From the NCBI GenBank assembly GCA_008330645.1, contig VLTN01000049.1:62001-126000 (forward strand): a DNA stretch of 64,000 bases. Reading direction: 5' to 3'. Origin of the DNA: Cafeteria roenbergensis. Lineage: Eukaryota > Sar > Bigyra > Bicosoecida > Cafeteriaceae. Shown in pieces: positions 1 through 11,700 of the stretch. The notes under the pieces are model-generated. The model was not told where the DNA came from. It made no database searches and saw only the letters and a list, made by a program, of their open reading frames with translations. The position numbers were made by a program, and so were the translations under genes. Position 1 is the stretch's first letter, and each line of letters starts with the position of its first letter.

Positions 1-621
1 CCCGTCACCGCCCCCGCGAGGCCCGCCCAAGCCTCCTGGTCCGCAGGCCTGACTCAGGCCTTGGCTTGGCGCGCTGCAGAGCATCGCTATCTGGCCTCCA
101 AAGCCGGACCTCCTCCGTGCCGCGGCTGGCCGAGTCAGCCCCTCCGCCTGGACGGAGGCCCCGCTGGCCTGCAGGCGCCCGCCGCGCCCGCCTCCTGCTC
201 AGCCCCACACTGCGGGCGGGGTCTGACGCTGGAGCGCGGGTGCTGCCGCCACGTGATTTTTTTCTCCCTCCCTTTCCCCATGTTCCTCTTCCTTCTTGGC
301 TGTGATTCTGCTTCGTCAATCGGCATGCTTGTCACTTTTTGCGTTTCGCCAGCAGGACCCTTCGATGCGGTTTCGGATTGCTTGGCCGGGGCAAACAAAT
401 ACCGACTGACTGGCATGGCCTGCTGCCTGACTCCGCGTCGCGGCGCAACGCGGCACGCGAGCTGGAGTGTGCACGGGCACGAGAGGGCGGCAGGCTGAGG
501 AGCGCGGGGCGTGCGCCTTGACGCCAGCGCACATGCATTGCCCCAAACACACCCACTCACACACACAAATGCGCAATCAACGGACACTCAAGGGGGCAGA
601 GCCGCCGAATCGCAAGCGGAA
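1..621. other. Left-edge stretch without a supported gene
   Basis: No family is recognisable on either strand in these 620 bases. Open frames of 100-150 codons exist on both strands, but they are Arg/Pro/Ala-rich and overlap one another, as expected by chance at this GC content. The last part, next to the stop at 622, is presumably 3' untranslated sequence of the minus-strand gene. A short CA-rich run lies near 545-570. Confidence 0.4.
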
Positions 622-1815
622 TCACTTGGACGCGGGGGCCTTGGCGTGCGCGGCTGCCGGGGCCTTGACAGGGGCCGCAGCCTTGGCGGGCGCTGCGTGG
701 CCCGCGGTGGCGGCCACCTTGCCGGCACCGACGCCGTGCAGCGCAGAGCTGCGCTCCTTGGCGGCGACGGAGAGCATGAGCTTGCGCTGCGCGGCGCTGT
801 ATGCGGACGGCATCATGCCCGCCCCACTGCCCTCCTGCATCAGATCGCTGGGCATCGACTGCTGGTTCGCGCCGGGGCCCATGCCCATGCCGGGGCCCAT
901 GCCCATGCCGGGGCCCATGCCCATGCCGGGGCCCATGCCCATGCCGGGGCCCATGCCCATGCTGGGGGGCATGCCCATGTCAGGGCCCATCTGCTGGCCC
1001 ATGCCGGAGAACTGCTGGGCAAAGCGCATCTGCTCGGCGTGGGCGCGCGCGTGGTAAGCCTTGGCCGCGCTTGCGGCGCGGCCGTGCGGCAGCTCGTTCT
1101 CCGGCTTAAAGTCGGAGGCTCCGTGAAGCGAGCGGAAGCGGGCACCGTACTCGTCCCGGCCGCGAGGCCCAGCAAACGCCGAGGGGTTGTACGACCACTG
1201 GTTGGAGACCATGCCAGCGGTGTGGGTGAGCGGCTGCCCAGGAGCGCTCGAGAGCGCCGCCATTCCCTGCACGGGAGCGCCCTGCGACAGAAGCCAAGAG
1301 CACATGCAAGGGCGGCGAGCGCGACTGTCGGACGGCGAGCGGGGCGGCCGCTGGCTCGGGCCGGGCCGAACAGTTTGAGATCAACGACCAGGCCCGGGCG
1401 CTGTGACCGGCGCTGCAGCCCAGCCCCACCGCAGGCTGCGTTCACCACACAAGCGACCCCTGTTCTGGCGGCTCGACCGGTGGCGACGTTCCCTGGCTCA
1501 CCCCGGAGGTGCCGTACGGCGTGGAGAACGCAGCGTTCATGCTCGCCGAGGCAGGCGGAAGGTAGTACGGCTTCTTCTTCTCCGCCGCCGACACCGAGAC
1601 CACAGCGGCGCAAACGGTCAGCTGCGGAACGCAGGGGGTTGGGTGGGGCGAGAGAGGGAGGAAAGCACGAGCATCGCGTGCAAGCGGCGGGGAGGGGGCG
1701 GCGGAGCAGCAGAGCCGGGCGGCGGGCGCACGGGGCCGCATGTCGCGCCCCAGGGCCGCAAACGCCCACTCAGCGCCACAGGCGGCAGGCTCACCGCAAC
1801 AAGAAGAAGCTTCAT
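622..1815 (-). CDS. Small secreted protein with MGMGPG repeats, unknown function
   Basis: Three exons are inferred: 1815-1795, 1621-1502 and 1281-622, separated by GT-AG introns of 173 and 220 bp that both begin GTGAGC. The spliced product is 266 residues. It starts MKLLLVALTVCAAVVSVSA, a textbook signal peptide that exists only after the first splice. The mature part is Lys/Tyr/Pro-rich at first. It then has a moderately complex region containing SNQWSYNPSAF and a helical stretch around KAYHARAHAEQMRFAQQF. Five perfect MGMGPG copies follow, and the C-terminus is Ala/Lys/Pro-rich. No catalytic motif or membrane segment is seen after the signal. It is probably secreted or in the endomembrane lumen. 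I do not recognise the family. The splice joins are well supported because both keep frame and one builds the signal peptide. Confidence 0.7.
873..980. repeat. 18-bp minisatellite coding MGMGPG
   Basis: Five identical 18-base units run from 873 to 962, followed by a degenerate sixth unit to about 980. The unit length is a multiple of three, so copy-number change would add or remove GMGPGM hexapeptides without breaking the minus-strand reading frame. Confidence 0.95.
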
Positions 1816-2780
1816 GGCGGCAGCTGCGCCAGTCTGGTGCGGGATGGCAGACCGGGCCGCTCGCGGCCAGCCTGGACGTCGCCAGTTCCGCTGGCTCTGC
1901 AGCGATGTTTGCGGCAATCATACATCGGAGCAGACGCGAATTGCGGCGGTGAGTTTGCGGAGTGCCTGTGCCTGCGCTGCCTTGGACGGCAGCATGTGCG
2001 TGCTCGTGCGTGTTTTGTGTGCGCGTGTGTGCTCCCTCGCCGTGGCCATGGTTGCCCTGATGAGCGGCGGCGCCCGTCCGTGTTGCAGCCGGGGAGTGAG
2101 TGCGAGTCAGTGCCCGGAAACGACCAGCCCACGCCGCTCGCTCGCCACCTGGCACGTTCCCGCAGACACGGCAATGGCCTCCGTGACGCAGCGTCTTGCG
2201 CAGAGCGCCAGCCTTGGGTGGCTCCCGGCCACATGTGGCGAAAGGGACTCCGAGCGAGGGCGGTGGTCGCGTGATTGGATCCCCTGGCAATGGTTGCGAA
2301 TCCCTGGTCTGACCCTGCCCCGCAAAGGGGCCCCGGCCGGCCGATCCAACTGAGCTCCGAGCCAGCAGCGGTTCATGTACGCAACAGCCCCGTCGAGCGT
2401 GGTGCGCTGGAGGTGCGAGCCCCTTCTGCGGCCCCGGAGGAGCGTTTCCGCAAGCGGTCGGTTTCCCAATCCCAGCCAGCCGCCTGACACCGCTGCGGGC
2501 CAAGCCGGCCGCCAGCCGGCAATTCGGCCCCCGCCCCTCCCTCTCGCCAGCGGTTGCACGGGGGCCGCCGCACGCGCGTCAGCGCTCTGGGTTGCGGCTT
2601 GTGCTTGCGCGCAGCACTCGCACAGCCGGCCCGAAAGCAGAGCCGGATGGCCGCTTCAATGTCAAGGTCCCCACTCTCGCTGCCCAGGCCGAGCCAGCGT
2701 TGGGCCCACCCACGCCTTCGGGCCCCGCATCCGACAGAGAGCGCGAGCAAGGCAGTGCGGCAGACGTCGCGTGGGCTATA
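1816..2780. promoter_or_regulatory. Divergent spacer between secreted-protein gene and Piezo gene
   Basis: About 965 bases separate two start codons that point away from each other, so both promoters should lie here. No TATA box or other known element can be named with confidence. The Piezo frame remains open upstream of 2781 to about 2592, but without an ATG. A short upstream exon cannot be excluded. Confidence 0.4.
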
Positions 2781-5700
2781 ATGCGCGAGGAGGACCTGCC
2801 GGCCGCGAGAGCGGGTCGGGCGTGCATTCAGAGAAATGCCGTCACTGCCGCGGCGGTGTGGGGACTGCGCGCCTTGCTGCTGACCGCGGCGCTCGTGCGG
2901 CCGTCGCTAGTCTCCACGGTGTACATGGCGCTGGCGCTCTTGTCCTTCCTTGGGATGCCGCTGGTGACCAGTCCGTTCCGGCTCGTCGGCGCGTGTCCCA
3001 CGGCTTTGCAAGCTTGGCTGGCGGGGGTGGCGCTGGTTGTCTCGCTCACTGCGAGCGTGTGCCACGTGCTTCAGCGCGCGGCGAGCGTCATCCCATCCCC
3101 TGCATCTGGCGGCGTCCAGTCGCAGGAAGAGGACGTGTGGCTGCGGATGTTTGGCTTCGATGGCGAGGGCGCCTTCGGATCACTCGAGGGCGCGCAGCGC
3201 GTTGCCCCCGACGCAGTGGTGCTCAGCCTGACACTGGCCGGCTTCGCCGCGTGGTGTGCGTTGCGCTGTACGCACGATTCCGAATCGGAGGGCAGGCGCA
3301 AGGCGTCGGGAGCGCGCTTGCCGCTGAACGACGACCCTGCCGCCTCCGCGAGGCCCGCAGGGGCCCGGCACGGGGGCGAAGATGGCCGCGTCTCGGTCCG
3401 CCCGAGCCGCCCCAGCGACGCGACCGGGTCCCGCAGCGGCAGCCCCGTGGCCGGCCGGTACGCGACGCACTCCGAGGCAGACCAGTCCGCCAGAGCGATG
3501 GCCCTGCGCGAGGCCGGCTTCGGGCCCACCATGGGCCTCTCGGCGCTCACGGCGGCGCTGGCGCTTGCCTGCACGGCCGTCCTGGTGCAGTCCGCGGTGT
3601 CGCTGCCGCTCCTCGTCATCCTCGTCGTTCGCGTGACGCGGTGGGCGTGCAGCAGCGCCGCCTGGTGGGGCCGCCCCACGCTCCTGGGCAGCCGCCTGCT
3701 CGCCATCGTCATTGCCGTCTACTGCGGGCTCGCGGCTGTGGCGTGGCACGGCAGCTCTGCCATCCTCACCATGCTTCGCCCGGAGGCGCTTGCTCCGGTG
3801 GAGCCCCCCGCCTGGTTCTTCGAGCTGGAGAAGCTCTCGGCGGCCGTCGGCCTCTTGCGGCTCCCGGCCGGTGGAGGCACGTCGTGGTACACCGCCCACT
3901 TCGTGTCGCTCATCGTGGCCACAGCAGCCTTCGCAGCGCTGTTCCAGCGCAAAGTGGCCGTGTCGCGCGCCCAGGCCGCGCGGAGGGCGGAGGAGGAGGA
4001 GGGCGAGTTCGCAGCAGCAGGGGACGGCACCAGCGGCGGCGCGTCACGCGGCGCATCCGCAGGGTCCCTGGCCGGAGCCCCTCCCAAGGCGGCGTCGGAC
4101 GAGGCTGTTGCCGTCGGCGCCTTCGGGGCCGCGGGCCTGAGCGCGGCGTGGGGGCGGGGCCACGCCGCCGCGGCCGGAGGCGGCACCGCCCACCCCAGGG
4201 CGGGGCGCGCTGCAGGCCGGGTCGCCTCGAGGGCGGGGCGCGCCGCAGCGGGGGCCCGCTCCACTCGCATCTCGGTTCGCGTGCGCACGCGGCGCGTTCC
4301 GCGCCCCATCCTCGACTGCTGCGGTGCGGTGTGCGAGGCGGCGCTGCCGGACCACCTGGCGGGCCGTGCGACCGGCGCCTGGGGCGCCAAGGCCCTTCGC
4401 AGGGCGAGGCGCGAGGAGCTTCGGTCCGGGCCCATGCTTCCAGACGAGGAGGGCCACGTCTGCGCGACGGTGTGCGGCTGCGTCTGCACGCCCTGCCCCG
4501 CCAACAGGCCGGGCCCCAGCTGCGCGTCCAGGGTCCTTGCGTCGCTCGTGTCGCTCATGCGCGGTCAGCTCGGCATGACCCTCGTGCTGGCGGCGATTCT
4601 GGCGTGGATCACCACCTTCCCGGACGCCGTCAGCCTCGCGTACGCGGTGGCCGTCGTCGGCGTGTTCGTGCTCGCGCGAGGAAGCAACGGCACCACCGCC
4701 GCCTCCCCCCTCATCGCGTCCTCCGTTCGCGCCTTCGCCGCGGTACACAGCCTTTACCTCCTCGGGTTCCACGCCTCCTGCGCCGTGGCGCCATTCTTCG
4801 CCCCGGCGCCCTTCATCGCCGCGTCGCGGTCCGACGACGCCGACGTGCCCCTCAACACCCAGGCCGTCTTCCACCTCTACAACGGCCTCGCCCTGCTCCT
4901 CGGCATCGTCCCGGGGCAGTACACGCCCCTGCGAATGGCCTTCGGGCTCGGCGTGCTTGTCTTTGCAGCGGTCTACAGCAAGGCTGCGTCGGTGCCGCCC
5001 GACGCCGCGCTGGTTGAGGTGCGCACCGACTGCACATCGGCGCCCGCGCTCGCAGCGGCTGCCGCCGACCTCGCGGCGCGGCAATCGGCGGGAGTGCTGG
5101 CCCGCAAGCGCATTCGCAGCCGCAAGCCGGCAGCGAGGGCCTCTGCGGCGGCAGCAGCCGCCGCAACTGCGATGCAAGCCGCCAGGGCAGCGTCAGCGTC
5201 GTCGGGCGCGGCGGGGAGCGAGCCTGGCTCCGCTGCGGGCGCGCGAAGCCAGGCGGTCGTGGCCGCGCCCAAACCGCGTCGTCAGCTCGCCTCTGTGCCG
5301 GGCGTGGCGGCGCCGTCGCCGCTGGACCGATCGCCTGCACTGGGGGGCGGCGAGCGGCCGGGAGGGGGCGGCACCGTGCGGCGCGGCGCAGCAATGATCG
5401 AGACCCCCGGCCCGGCAGACGCCAAGGCCGTCTCTGCTGCAGCCACTCAGGGCCCGGCGGCAGACGCGGACGCTGAGCCCGACGCGGACGGCGACGACGA
5501 CGGCGACGCCACCGCCCTCGCCCGGCCGGGGGGGCGCGCGGCCGTGGGCGCTCCCATGGTGGGGACGCAGGCCGAGGTCGCGCTGGCCCACTCCGTGGCG
5601 GGCACCGTGGAAGCCGCCCTGTCGGACGTGGTGGGGCAGTACGCCTGGGAGCGGGGGCCTCACCTGGACGACGAGACCACCAGGCTCGCGCACTGGCACC

Positions 5701-8700
5701 TTGCTCTGCCGCCGTCTGAGGGGTCCGGCGGTCGCCGGGACGGGCTCGTGGTGTCGCGAGCTCCCGGCACAGGCGGCGCCTTGGTCGGCGGCGGGTCCGT
5801 GTCGCTCGACCAGGTCGGCACCTTTGCGCTGGAGAAGAACGAGTGGCGAGGCATGAGCTCCGGCCAGACCGTGAGGCTGCCCTGCGTCATGGCGTTCGCG
5901 GTGCAGGCCCGGTGGGGCGCGTGGGCGCTGCTGCAGTGGCTCCGCTCGCAGAGCCACTGGCTCGCGCTCGTCGCCATGTACGTGCTCGGCCTCTCGCACG
6001 TGGACGTGGTCGCGGCCGGGTACCTCGTCTTCTTCGTCCTCTTCTTCGTCTCCAAGCGCGCACGGTCCTGCGGCTGGCGCCTCCTCGTGGCCTACTCGGG
6101 CGTGTCGGTGTGCGTGGTGGTGGGATGGTGGGTCATGGCGCTGCACGACAGGGCGACCGCTCTCGCCATCCCCGGGTGGGCGTTCGGCCTCAGCCCGCCG
6201 CCGCACTCGCCCCCCATGAGCGGCTCGTCGGCTCCCTCCCTCTGGTTCTCGGTCACCGTGCCCACCAACGTCCTCATCTTCCTCCTCGTGTCCTCACAGC
6301 TGTCAGCCGACTTCGTGGAGGATGGCCTCTGCGGGTGCACCTGCGGCGGCTGCGCCTGCCGCCGCCGCGCGGCGGAGCCCCGCACGCGCCGCCAGACCTC
6401 CGACGACGCCATCGCCGCTGCGCGGAACGCGGCCGAGGTCCGGCGCAGGTTCCCCTGGGCGGAGCAGGCCGCGGCCTGGCTCGTGGGGGTCTGGCTGCGC
6501 AACGGAGTGTGGCTCTGCTTCGGGCTGTACCTGGTGCTGCCGCTGCTGAGGCCGACCGTGATGGGCCTCGTGACGCTGGTGGTCCTGAGCGTGGTTCTGG
6601 GCTTCTACCTGGTGAGCATGCAGCGGGACATTGCGGCCAGCGTGGCGGCGCTGGAGCTCCGCGGGTCGGGCACCGATGCCAAGAGCCTCGGCCGAGGCGC
6701 CGCCGCCGCCGCCCAGGCCACGCAGGGCATCTCCGCCACGCGCCTCCGAGTGCCCCTCGGCGCCATGTCCGCCATCCAGGCCGTGTTCCTGCTCCTCCGG
6801 TACGTGTACCAGTTCGGCAGCGCCCAGCGCTGGATCGACCAGCTGTGGAACTCCACGTGGCTCGCCGACTGGTTCACCGTGCACCAGCTCGGGCTGGAGC
6901 GGTACACGGACGACTCGGGCAACGCCCTCAACGGAACCAGCCTCTACCTGTCGCTGCTGGATACGGTGGCTCTCTTCCTCGTCGCCATGCTGCTCATCGG
7001 CGCCATCAGCGCCACGGCCTCCTCTGCGGCAGCGACGGCAGCGGCGGCGGCGGCTGGTGCCGGTGCCGCTGCCGGTGCCGGTGCCGGTGGTGGCGGGGCT
7101 GCGACGCCTCGGCCGGGCCACGCCCGCCGCAACACCGGGTCGGAGGCGGGCCCTCGGCGCGGCGGTGGCGCCGCCGGGGCGAGCGGGGGCTCTGGCAGCG
7201 GGAACGCGGACGCTGCGGGGGCCGCCTCCGCGTCTGCAGCGGGCGCTGGTGCCGGCGCAGGCGGCACGGCCGTGGCAACCGCGCGCGCTCCTGGCCCGCT
7301 TCGGCGGCCGGGCGCGCTCGTGCTCGACGAGGACGAGGGCACCGACGCCGAAGACGGGGCCGTGATCGAGGGCACGGAGTGGACGCAGCTGCCCGGCCTG
7401 GCCGCCAGAGTGCGGCCGCAGCCCTCGCTCATCGCAGCGCGGCCCGTGTGCGTGGACGTCGCGTCCCTCTCACGGGCTGGCACTTCGGGCGTCTTCGGCA
7501 GCGGCGCGGCGCCGAAGCGAGTCACCGTCTGGGTCCTGGGCGTGTACCGCACAAGCGCCCTGCTGCACACCGCTCGGGTGGGGGCGTGCTGCGGGTGCGG
7601 GGGGGGGTCCCGCTCTGCCCGGCGCGAGGTGCAGAGCGATGTGCGGGGCGTGATCCCGCTGTGGGCGGCAGAGAAGCGCGAGGCGAAGCGGGGAGGCGGC
7701 ACCGCCTCCGCTCGCACGCCGGGCGGCCGGGGCGCCACGCCCCGAGACAGAGCGAGGCGGCGGCACGGCTTCGGAGTCCACGGGTCCGCCTCAGGGGCCG
7801 CAGGCACCGTCGCTTCGGCGGGGTCAGCGGTCTCGGCTGGGCCAGCCCTCAGCGCCGGCGCAATGAGCCGCTCAGGCGCTGCCCGCGGCGACGCCCGCTA
7901 CGTGCCCGGCCACACGCTCTCCACGCCCCGCCGCGGGTCCGTGCCCCGCACCCCGGGCACGCCTGCCCCCGTGGGCAAGGAGCAGTTCGCCACCCTCACG
8001 CAGGACATTCCGCCGGCGACCTGCTGCTACGGCTGCTTCTGGCCGCGGTCCCGGGCTTCTCCCACGGGGAGCGGCTCCGCGTCGTCGAGGGACAAGGCCG
8101 CGGCCCGCCGCCGGGCAGGCTCGGCCGGCGATGGCGGCAGGCCCGCCACGCGGGGTCGCTCTGCCTCAGGCAGCAGCAGCCGCCGCCGAAGCCAGTCCGG
8201 CGGCATTTCCAGGAAGCAGTCCTTCTCCCTCGCGGACGCGGCGTCTGTTCTTAGCGACTCCACAGAGCCCAGGGCGACCCCTGCGTCGTCGCGCCTCGCA
8301 GCCGCTGCGGACGCCGCCGCCGCCGGTGGAACCGCAGCCGCGCCGCAGCCCGAGGGCCCGCTGCTGATTCTGCGGAGCGCCGGCCGCCGCGCGATTTCGC
8401 AGACGCTGCGCAAGGACGAGGCGGGCTGTGTGGGCTTCGGAGGCCGCTGCGCGTGCGTCCTTTGCGGCCCCGCGGGCGGATCCGCGGCCGGCCCGGAGTC
8501 GATCGTGCACCCTCCCGCGCCCCCGCCCCTCCGAGTGCTCGTCAAACTGGCCAGGGCGCGCGCGGAAGCAGCAGCCATGGGCGAGACCCTGCCGGACCTG
8601 GCGCCTCGGGCGCAGCCTCAGGGCCACTCCCCGCCCAAGGCGCCCGAGCACGCAAGCAGCGGCTGCTGCGTTCTTCGGTACGGCCGCTCCTTCGTGGGAA

Positions 8701-11700
8701 CGGAGCACACGGTCGTCGCGGACTTCGTGCCGCCGAGGGCCCCGGGGGCGAACCCGGAGCTGAACGTGCGCGCCGACTTCGTGGTGCACCGGCACGGCCT
8801 TGCGTCCGCGCCCCGGCAGCGCCGGCGCACGGTGGTGCCGGGAGCGGGCCAGACGCCCCGTCACAGCTGCGCGTTCGACCTGTGCGCCCTCGTGGAGTCC
8901 ACGCTCTTCCACCACGGCGGCAAGTTCACCGTGGCGTCGCTCGGGGTCGCCGCTGCGGTGCAGGCCTCCCTGCCCGGGCTCGTGCTTCTCGTCACCGGCC
9001 TCGTGCTGGTCCTCGTCCTCGGGGGCAGGCAGAACGCCTCGGTGGCGGACGGGACCCACCATGGGCTCTGTGATTCGCTCTGCGGCACCACGATGGCAGC
9101 GCGGCGCCGCGGCGCCGCGTCGGAGGCGGCGGAAGCTGGTGGCGACTACGTGGAGGCAGAAGACGCCGACCACGACGACGAGGACGGCGTCGGCGGCACC
9201 CCGGCCCGCGCGGCCTCATCCCGCAAGCCTCGCAACTGCTGCTGCAACGCCGTCTTGTGCGTGCTTCGCAACACCTTCTGCTGCTGCTGCATCTGCCTGG
9301 GCGTCACCGAGGACGCGGCCGCAGCCCCGCTGCGAGGCGGCATGGAGACGGAAAGCTCCACGGACTCCGACGACGCCGTGGAGCCGCCGCCTTGGGGCAC
9401 GGGCCACCCGCTGGGACTCGCTGGCGGCCTCAACTCCGACAGGGATGTGACGGCGCAGGGCGACCCGGCGGCAGGGTTCGGCTCCCAGCAGCGCCAAGCC
9501 GCCCTGGATCAGGCCGTCCACGCCGAGCGACGCGCCTCGGCGCTGGCCTTCCTCCGGCCCGGCGGCGCGGTGCAGGACCACCGCTGGCGAGGGGCCGGCG
9601 CGCTCGACGACGGCGTGCAGCTGGCCGAGGCGGAGGCCTCGAACCGCCTCGCCGCTCGCTCGCTGGGCGTGCTGGGCCGCATCGGCCGGGCGGCTCCCTC
9701 GGACGCGCCCCTGTCGCACGCTGGCCCGCAGGGGGGCTTCTTTTCGTCGGCCCGCGCGGCCGTGACTGGCGGGCGCGGCTCGCGGGCCGGCAACTACGCC
9801 GCTGTGCCGTCGTCCTCCTCCTCCTCCTCGGAGAAGGCCTCGAGCGGCAGCTCGCGCGCCGAATCGGCAGCGGGCGCGCCCCGAGTGGCGGCCCCCGCGG
9901 CAGACGCAGAGGCAGCGGCGGAGCAATCGCGCATCGCCAGCGGGCCGCTGCCTCTGCCGAGCATGTGCGGGATGGAGCCCGACCTCCCGTACCGGCCCAT
10001 CGCCGTGGACAACGCCTGGGGCGCGGCGCAGGCCAGCATCCGGACTTCCGATGTGCTCGTCGCGCTGGGCCCCGCGGGCCTGGGGGCTCTGGAGTCCGCT
10101 GGCAGCTCGCTCGGGGGCGGCTCCAGCAGGGGGCTGACGGCCGCGGCCTCGGTCACGGCCCTCCGCAACGCGCAGCAGACGCGCACTGCCGCCTCCATCA
10201 ACTGGGAGGCCCGCGTCACCGAGCACCGCACGGCAAGCCTGGCCGACCTGCTCCCCTCCGCCCCGCTCTCGGTGCTGTCCGTGTTCCGGGCGGGGTTCAC
10301 CCACACGGCGGCACGCCTCGCCGTGCACCGCTTGCGGCGCGTGCGAGCTGCTATGCGCCGCCGCCCAAAGGGCTCCACGCCCATGCCGGAGCAGTTTTAC
10401 GGCACAAGCGTGCGCGCCAGGGAGCTCCCCAGGCGGCCGTTCCGCGACGCCTGGCTCATCGTCCTTCCCATCGCGGGCCTGTTGCTGCTGGCCAAGTACG
10501 CCAGCCAGTTCAAGTTCGCCGCGTCGCTCGACGCCTCCCTGACCGGCCTGGACGGCAGGTGGGCGGGGTTCTGGGTCGTGAACACGGCCAACAACGCAAC
10601 GATGCCGCTGTCGGGAAGGCCCGACTGGGCCCCTCTGGGGGTCCCCTCCTCCATCCCGGGCAGCGGCGTTGCGCCCTCGGGCTTCGTCTACAGCACGATC
10701 TTCGCGGGGATGTGGGCCCTGGTGGGGCCCGAGGTGTTCGTCATCGTGATGGCGGTGCTGCAGCGCTGGGCGCACACGCTCGACTCGCAGGACACGCTTC
10801 GCGAGCGCCGCAGGCTCGGAAAGCTGCACTCCACAGGCGTGCTGGAGGCGATTGCTGCCGACGCCGGCTCCCTGGACGCCCGCGTGCCGCTCGACCAGGC
10901 CACGGTCCGCGCCCTTGGCGTGATGCAGGCTGTGGGGCTCCGGGTGATGCTGATGGCGGGGCTGCGCCGGGCCCCTTCAGACGGGGCCATGGCTGAGGTG
11001 TCGCCTGTCGCCGTGGCGGGGGAGCAGCCCGGGGCCACGGCGTCCGCTGCTTCGGCGGCGGGTGCGACGGCAGCTGCCGCGCCGGCTGGCAGGGAGCTCT
11101 CGGACGCCGACGCCGCAGCGGCGTGGCCCGGCTCGCGGGGGAGCGGCCGTCCGCCGCCCGTGCGCACCCGACTCGGTCTCGACGCCGCGGCCGCGCCCGC
11201 TCCGGACCGCCGCCCCCGCCTCGCCAGTGGCGGAGCGGGCGTCGAGCCGGCCGACCTGCTTCCCCTGCAGTGGGAGGTCCACCGCGCGGTGCCCGTGGGC
11301 GTGCTGCTGGACGGCCCCGCGGCCGACGCCGCGGCCCGCCACGCGCTCTTCCTCGCTGGAGGCGGCTACACGTCCATGCTGGACAGCGGCAAGCTTCACG
11401 TCTGGGACGGCGACGGCGCGGGCGGCCACATCACGTTGACGCGTGGCTCAGCCCTGCAGTCCGGGTCGGTGGCCACCGTCGCTGCCCTCGCGTTTGGCGG
11501 GGCTGCGCTCGAGGCGGCGCACGCGGCCGTCCGCTACGCCGAGGCGGGAACGCCGTTCCGCCTTGCCGTGTACGCGGCGGCGTGCGACCTAGCCGTGCGG
11601 CACGGCCTCGAGCCGCCCGAGCCGCCGGCCATGGCGTGGGTGTCCCCGGAGCAGGTGGCTGCTGTGCGGCTGTGCCTGGCCGTGGAGGCGCCGGGCGCGC

